Shown here: in pieces, positions 59,953 through 64,000 of the stretch | How the letters are laid out: each line of letters starts with the position of its first letter | Numbering within the stretch: the stretch's first letter is position 1 | NCBI RefSeq assembly: GCF_000196795.1 | Contig: NC_014259.1 | Coordinates: 3,410,001 to 3,474,000 of the forward strand | Reading direction: 5' to 3' | DNA from: Acinetobacter oleivorans DR1 | GTDB lineage: Bacteria > Pseudomonadota > Gammaproteobacteria > Pseudomonadales > Moraxellaceae | DNA: 64,000 bases | Translations under genes and position numbers: made by a program | Notes under the pieces: generated by a model | The model's input: only the letters and a program-made list of their open reading frames with translations | The model's database searches: none | What the model was told of the DNA's origin: nothing

Positions 59953-61242
59953 TTATTGGTAACGATAGCGAGCTGAGCGTGCATGGGCATCTAAGTTCTC
60001 TTGGACAGCTAATATGTCGGCTGTTTTGGCTAACATTTTAACTCCATCTTTCGAACACATAATCAAGCTCGAACGTTTTTGGAAATCATAAACGCCTAAC
60101 GGAGAAGAAAAACGAGCAGTTCCAGATGTCGGCAATACATGGTTTGGACCCGCACAATAGTCACCGATTGCTTCAGGTGTATAACGTCCCATGAAAATTG
60201 CTCCAGCATGACGAATCTCTTCACTCATCGCTTCGGCATCATCTAAGCACAGCTCTAAATGCTCTGGTGCAACCTGATTAATCAACTCAATTGCTTCTGT
60301 ACGGTCTTTGACTAATACCAAAGCACCACGGTTTTCAATCGAAGTTCGTGCAATATCTGCCTTTGGCAATTCATTTAAATGCTTTTCAATTGCCAACTCT
60401 ACTGCATTGAGCAAAGCTTCATCTGGAGTTATAAAAATAGCTTGAGCCACTGTGTCATGTTCAGCTTGTGATAAAACATCCATAGCCAACCAATCAGCAT
60501 TATTCTCACCTTCTGCATATACCAAAATTTCAGAAGGCCCAGCAATCATATCAATGCCGACTTGACCAAATACAGCACGTTTAGCAGCGGCTACAAAACG
60601 ATTCCCTGGACCTGTAATTTTATCTACAGGTGGAATTGTCTGAGTACCATAAGCCAAAGCTGCTACAGCTTGCGCCCCACCAATGGTAAATACTCGGCTA
60701 ACTCCCGCAAGATAAGCTGCGGCAAGAACCAATGGATTTAACTCACCATTCGGTGCTGGAACAACCATAATAATTTCAGGTACACCCGCAACATGAGCAG
60801 GTACAGCATTCATTAGAACCGAAGATGGATAAGAGGCTAAACCACCTGGCACATAAATACCAACACGGTCTAAAGGCGTAACTTTTTGCCCTAATGTATT
60901 TCCCAAGTCATCTATATAAGTCCAGCTATCTTGTTTCTGAGCTTCATGAAAAGTACGAATACGCTTTGCTGCTAACTCTAGAGCATCACGAATTTCTGGG
61001 CTTAAATTATCAAAAGCAGTTTTAAGTTGTTCTTGAGATAATTCTAAATCTGAAAATTGATGCGCAGGATGTCGATCGAACTGTTGAGTAAGCTTTAAAA
61101 CATGATCATCACCATGCTGACGAACATCAGCAATAATTTGATCTACTGTTTGCACTAAATTAAGATCATTCACGGTTTCAAATGCCAATAGCTCAGCAAA
61201 AACCTGTTTGAAGTTTTGATCTTGAGTCGATAAACGTCGCAT
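59953..61242 (-). CDS. hisD: Histidinol dehydrogenase
   Basis: The product is 429 aa. Signatures YVPGGLASYPSSVLMNAVPA, ITGPGNRFVAAAKRAVFGQV, GIDMIAGPSEILV and zinc/catalytic residues in QAEHDTVAQA (Gln, His), EHLELC and the GPNHVLPTSGTARF block. It oxidises histidinol to histidine. ATG 61242 (MRRLST) preferred; a GTG lies 12 bases upstream. Confidence 0.95.
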   Translation of the reverse strand: MRRLSTQDQNFKQVFAELLAFETVNDLNLVQTVDQIIADVRQHGDDHVLKLTQQFDRHPAHQFSDLELSQEQLKTAFDNLSPEIRDALELAAKRIRTFHEAQKQDSWTYIDDLGNTLGQKVTPLDRVGIYVPGGLASYPSSVLMNAVPAHVAGVPEIIMVVPAPNGELNPLVLAAAYLAGVSRVFTIGGAQAVAALAYGTQTIPPVDKITGPGNRFVAAAKRAVFGQVGIDMIAGPSEILVYAEGENNADWLAMDVLSQAEHDTVAQAIFITPDEALLNAVELAIEKHLNELPKADIARTSIENRGALVLVKDRTEAIELINQVAPEHLELCLDDAEAMSEEIRHAGAIFMGRYTPEAIGDYCAGPNHVLPTSGTARFSSPLGVYDFQKRSSLIMCSKDGVKMLAKTADILAVQENLDAHARSARYRYQ

Positions 61243-61348
61243 CAATTTACCCACAAGGCGAAAAAGAAAAAGTAAGTTTACCCTTTTTCTATGCGCTTGT
61301 GGGTATCATCTAGCTTAACTATCGCAAAAGCATGATGGGAAATTGCTT

Positions 61349-62032
61349 TTAACGCGATTGAACAGCTTGCTCAAGCTGTGAAATGATTGGATTTAACAAA
61401 GTTTGTTTACGTTTAAAACTGGCTTTATTTACAATTAATCGAGAAGAAACTTTGCAAATCTCTTCTAATGGCTCAAGACCATTTGCTCTTAAAGTATTAC
61501 CAGTATCGACCACATCCACAATGTAATCACCCAAACCAACCAAAGGTGCTAACTCCATAGAACCATAGAGCTTAATAACATCAACCTGTTCACCTAAGCT
61601 TGCATAATACTGGCGTGTAAGATTGACATATTTCGTGGCAATTTTTAGACGACCCTTTGGATGCTCCATACCTACTTTACCAGCAGTCATTAACTTACAT
61701 TTAGCAATCTGCAGATCAAGCAACTCATATACATGCTGAGCACCATGCTCCATCAACACATCTTTACCGGCCACACCGATATCTGCTGCACCATTTTCTA
61801 CATAGGTTGGTACATCAGACGCACGTAAAATTAAAATACGTACTTGTTTATGCGTAGTTGGGAAAATTAGTTTACGAGACTTTTCCGGATCTTCGAGTAA
61901 ATTAATACCCGCTGTAGCCAATAAAGGTAACGTCTCTTTTAAAATACGCCCTTTACTCAATGCCAAGGTCAAACCATGATCAAAATTACCCATCACATCA
62001 AAATTAGGATCATCGTTTCTTACATCATTCAT
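61349..62032 (-). CDS. hisG: ATP phosphoribosyltransferase, short form
   Basis: The product is 227 aa, the short HisG that needs HisZ as regulatory partner. Motifs LALSKGRILKETLPLL, ADIGVAGKDVLMEHG and the PRPP loop DYIVDVVDTGNTLRANGL. First step of histidine synthesis. Its ATG overlaps the murA stop by one base (TAATG), so the two are translationally coupled. No hisZ in the window. Confidence 0.94.
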   Translation of the reverse strand: MNDVRNDDPNFDVMGNFDHGLTLALSKGRILKETLPLLATAGINLLEDPEKSRKLIFPTTHKQVRILILRASDVPTYVENGAADIGVAGKDVLMEHGAQHVYELLDLQIAKCKLMTAGKVGMEHPKGRLKIATKYVNLTRQYYASLGEQVDVIKLYGSMELAPLVGLGDYIVDVVDTGNTLRANGLEPLEEICKVSSRLIVNKASFKRKQTLLNPIISQLEQAVQSR

Positions 62033-63288
62033 TAACTTACTCGCTTAATTTTGGCACCTAAACCTTGAAGCTTCTCTTCGACATGTTCATAACCACGGTC
62101 AATATGGTAGATACGATCAATTAATGTATCTCCCTCTGCAACTAAAGCAGCTAGAACTAAAGAGAATGAAGCACGTAAATCTGTTGCCATAACAGGTGCT
62201 GCCTGTAAGGTTTCAACTCCTGTTACGACAGCATCGTGACCTTCAACTTGAATATTAGCGCCCATTCGTGACAATTCAGGAACATGCATAAAACGATTTT
62301 CAAAGATCGTTTCAGAGATTGTTGCGAATCCACGACCAATCACATTTACTGCCATCAGCTGTGCTTGCATATCAGTTGGAAATTCTGGATGTGGCAAAGT
62401 TCTAAAACTTACAGCTTTAGGGCGTTTACCCATCATATCAAGTTCTATCCAGTCATCACCACGAGTGACTTCAGCACCCATTTCTTCAAACTTATCCAAA
62501 ACAGACTCAAGTAATGCAGGGTCAGTATGTGTAGTTTTGACACGACCACCCGTAATTGCAGCAGCTGCTAAATATGAACCTGTTTCAATACGATCAGCAA
62601 CAACAGCATATTCACAGCCATGTAGACTTTCTACACCAGTTACAACAAGAGTATCTGTATCAAGGCCTTCGATCTTAGCGCCCATTTTAATTAACATTTG
62701 AGCAAGGTCAGTAATTTCAGGTTCACGAGCTGCATTACGAATAGTCGTAACGCCATCTGCTAATGCCGCTGCCATCAAGATGTTTTCGGTACCACCAACA
62801 GTAACCATATCAAAAACAACTTCACCACCTTTTAAGCGACCATCAACTGAAGCATGGACATAACCATTTTCAACTTCAATATGCGCACCCAAAGCTTCTA
62901 AAGCTTTTAAATGTTGATCCACAGGTCTTGAACCAATCGCACAACCACCAGGTAAAGAAACTTTAGCATTACCATAACGTGCTAATAATGGTCCTAAAAC
63001 CAAAATTGAGGCACGCATTGTTTTTACTAGCTCATAAGGTGCAAACTGATTGTCTAAAGTAGAGGTATCTGCTTTTACTGTGTCATTTTCATAGCCAATT
63101 GTTACCCCTAATCCACCAATTAGCTTTACCAAAGTATTAACATCTTTAAGATTTGGGACATTGGTTATTGTAATTGGAGAATCTGCAAGAATAGTTGCAG
63201 CAAGTAATGGCAAAGCAGCATTTTTAGCACCAGAAATGCGCACTTCGCCCTCGAGCTTAACACCACCCGTAATTAAAAATTTATCCAT
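62032..63288 (-). CDS. murA: UDP-N-acetylglucosamine 1-carboxyvinyltransferase
   Basis: The product is 418 aa, an EPSP-synthase-like inside-out barrel: GGVKLEGEVRISGAKNAALP (Lys22, Asn23), the fosfomycin-target Cys in LPGGCAIGSRPVDQH (Cys about 116), and FPTDMQAQLMAV. First committed step of peptidoglycan synthesis. It follows ibaG by 6 bp. Confidence 0.96.
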   Translation of the reverse strand: MDKFLITGGVKLEGEVRISGAKNAALPLLAATILADSPITITNVPNLKDVNTLVKLIGGLGVTIGYENDTVKADTSTLDNQFAPYELVKTMRASILVLGPLLARYGNAKVSLPGGCAIGSRPVDQHLKALEALGAHIEVENGYVHASVDGRLKGGEVVFDMVTVGGTENILMAAALADGVTTIRNAAREPEITDLAQMLIKMGAKIEGLDTDTLVVTGVESLHGCEYAVVADRIETGSYLAAAAITGGRVKTTHTDPALLESVLDKFEEMGAEVTRGDDWIELDMMGKRPKAVSFRTLPHPEFPTDMQAQLMAVNVIGRGFATISETIFENRFMHVPELSRMGANIQVEGHDAVVTGVETLQAAPVMATDLRASFSLVLAALVAEGDTLIDRIYHIDRGYEHVEEKLQGLGAKIKRVS

Positions 63289-63294
63289 TAATAT

Positions 63295-63546
63295 TTAAGC
63301 TCCGAAAAGGCTTGCTTTACGCCATTCATCTTTGGTCATTGCACGAATTGTTACCGCGTGAACTTCCCCACTTGCAATATAAGTATTTAATGGTGCATAA
63401 ACTAATTGTTGACGAGCCACTGTACGCTTACCTTCAAATTGATCATCCACAATACGGAGGTCAAATTTTCCGGCCTGTCCGCTCACCGCTACTTCCGCTA
63501 CAGGGAAAGCTTCTTTTAAAATTTGAGTGAGCTGTTCACTATTCAT
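63295..63546 (-). CDS. ibaG: BolA/IbaG family protein
   Basis: The product is 83 aa, BolA fold with the LTQILKEAFPVAEVAVSGQA helix-strand, VYAPLNTYIASGEVHAVTI (His used for Fe-S binding with Grx4). ATG 63546 has GAGG 9 bases upstream; the frame opens earlier at 63564. Position before murA is conserved in gammaproteobacteria. Confidence 0.9.
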   Translation of the reverse strand: MNSEQLTQILKEAFPVAEVAVSGQAGKFDLRIVDDQFEGKRTVARQQLVYAPLNTYIASGEVHAVTIRAMTKDEWRKASLFGA

Positions 63547-63639
63547 TGCAAAGACCTCTGACACAACCTAAGGGGTAAAACGGAGTATTTTACTATAACT
63601 TTTTCCAAGAATTCAGTACGTGTTTATATTTTATCAATA

Positions 63640-63666
63640 AAAAAGAGGCTATCTTTCAAGCCTCTC
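63640..63666 (-). terminator. Terminator after hpf
   Basis: AGAGGCT (63644-63650) / AGCCTCT (63659-63665), 8-nt loop, then T-run on the minus strand. About 20 bp beyond the hpf stop. Confidence 0.8.
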
Positions 63667-63684
63667 TTAAATTAACAAAACTTA

Positions 63685-64000
63685 TTAAACAGAAACAGTA
63701 ACTTGCGAATAAGTACATTGCATTTTTCGATATCTTAATAATTGTCTTTTTAATTTTTCTGTCAATTTTTTAATTGAAGTATACATATCATCAGCGGTTG
63801 CCTGAGCAAACAACTCAATCCCCGGCAATCTTACTATAGCCTCTGCAACATGATTTGAACTGCCCTTATGAGAGCGCTTATCAATTTGATGATCTTTTGT
63901 TAATTTAATCTGCATACTATTCACCTGGTCTAGGTGTTTCGTCAATTGATTAAACTTTGATTTAATATTTTCTTCTATAGCTGGTGTAATTGCTAAATGA
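63685..64000 (-). CDS. hpf: Ribosome hibernation-promoting factor (partial, 5' end beyond window)
   Basis: The frame stays open to the right edge (first visible residues SLAITPAIEENIKSKFNQLT), giving at least 104 residues. HPF/YfiA features: the early helix AIEENIKSKFNQLTKHLDQV, then HVAEAIVRLPGIELFAQATA and DDMYTSIKKLTEKLKRQLLR. It binds the decoding centre and promotes ribosome dimers in stationary phase. Only about the first 10 residues are missing. The C-terminal extension QCTYSQVTVSV is not part of the conserved fold. Often encoded near rpoN, which would lie to the right. Confidence 0.88.
   Translation of the reverse strand, partial: HLAITPAIEENIKSKFNQLTKHLDQVNSMQIKLTKDHQIDKRSHKGSSNHVAEAIVRLPGIELFAQATADDMYTSIKKLTEKLKRQLLRYRKMQCTYSQVTVSV

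Overview
The window looks like a chromosomal segment of an Acinetobacter species, most likely of the A. baumannii/calcoaceticus group. The reasons are moderate to low GC content, the Acinetobacter-type filABCDEF locus, a mesX-mesD folate-independent methionine synthase pair, a gcd glutarate cluster, a tcu tricarballylate/trans-aconitate cluster, and the order ibaG-murA-hisG-hisD-hisC. No insertion sequence, CRISPR array or intact prophage was seen. Species identity is inferred from gene content, not from alignment.

Layout. 1-3.3 kb is an AT-rich accessory patch. It holds an edge-truncated gene with a proteasome-like N-terminus, an orphan VgrG C-terminal tail, a candidate type VI secretion effector, a Sel1-repeat lipoprotein (possible immunity protein) and a DUF3592-like membrane protein. 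3.4-4.5 kb has a TetR regulator and a decayed mobile-element-type ORF. 4.6-7.4 kb is mesX-mesD plus a flavin reductase, with a strongly folded 140-nt element between the last two genes. 7.7-14.7 kb carries LysR/LysE, a membrane fatty-acid desaturase, an AraC-type regulator, a periplasmic M20 amidohydrolase and a FadL-like porin; the desaturase and porin promoters share an AraC-type operator. 15-22 kb is a tcu cluster with two paralogous LysR genes, tcuC, a probable periplasmic aconitate isomerase, tcuA and tcuB. 22-24 kb is an HPP membrane protein divergent from a TetR-VOC pair around a 24-bp palindrome. 24-29.3 kb is glutarate catabolism (CoA-transferase, MFS carrier, gcdH, gcdR). 29.4-32 kb has a zinc alcohol dehydrogenase and adenosine deaminase, followed by a 7-bp x 24.7 tandem repeat.

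32.3-32.8 kb is a four-tRNA operon (Pro-Arg-His-Pro) with a consensus promoter. Then come nadA, argJ, an ogt-sugE pair under a guanidine-II riboswitch, a copper operon (His/Cys-rich protein, copA, copB, cation transporter), a HAD phosphatase, and rpe. A perfectly phased 12-bp array of DnaA boxes lies between the last two. 42.7-48.8 kb is housekeeping (DUF2218, fghA, C13 peptidase, rsmJ, tsaB, gamma-carbonic-anhydrase-like protein, two Nudix enzymes). 48.9-57.1 kb is filFEDCBA. 57.4-64 kb is pabB, hisC, hisD, hisG, murA, ibaG and an edge-truncated hpf.

Most promising for follow-up: the DnaA-box array (41769-41837), the structured element in the mes locus (5166-5308), the shared AraC operators, the guanidine-II riboswitch driving sugE-ogt, and the orphan VgrG/effector/immunity cassette.
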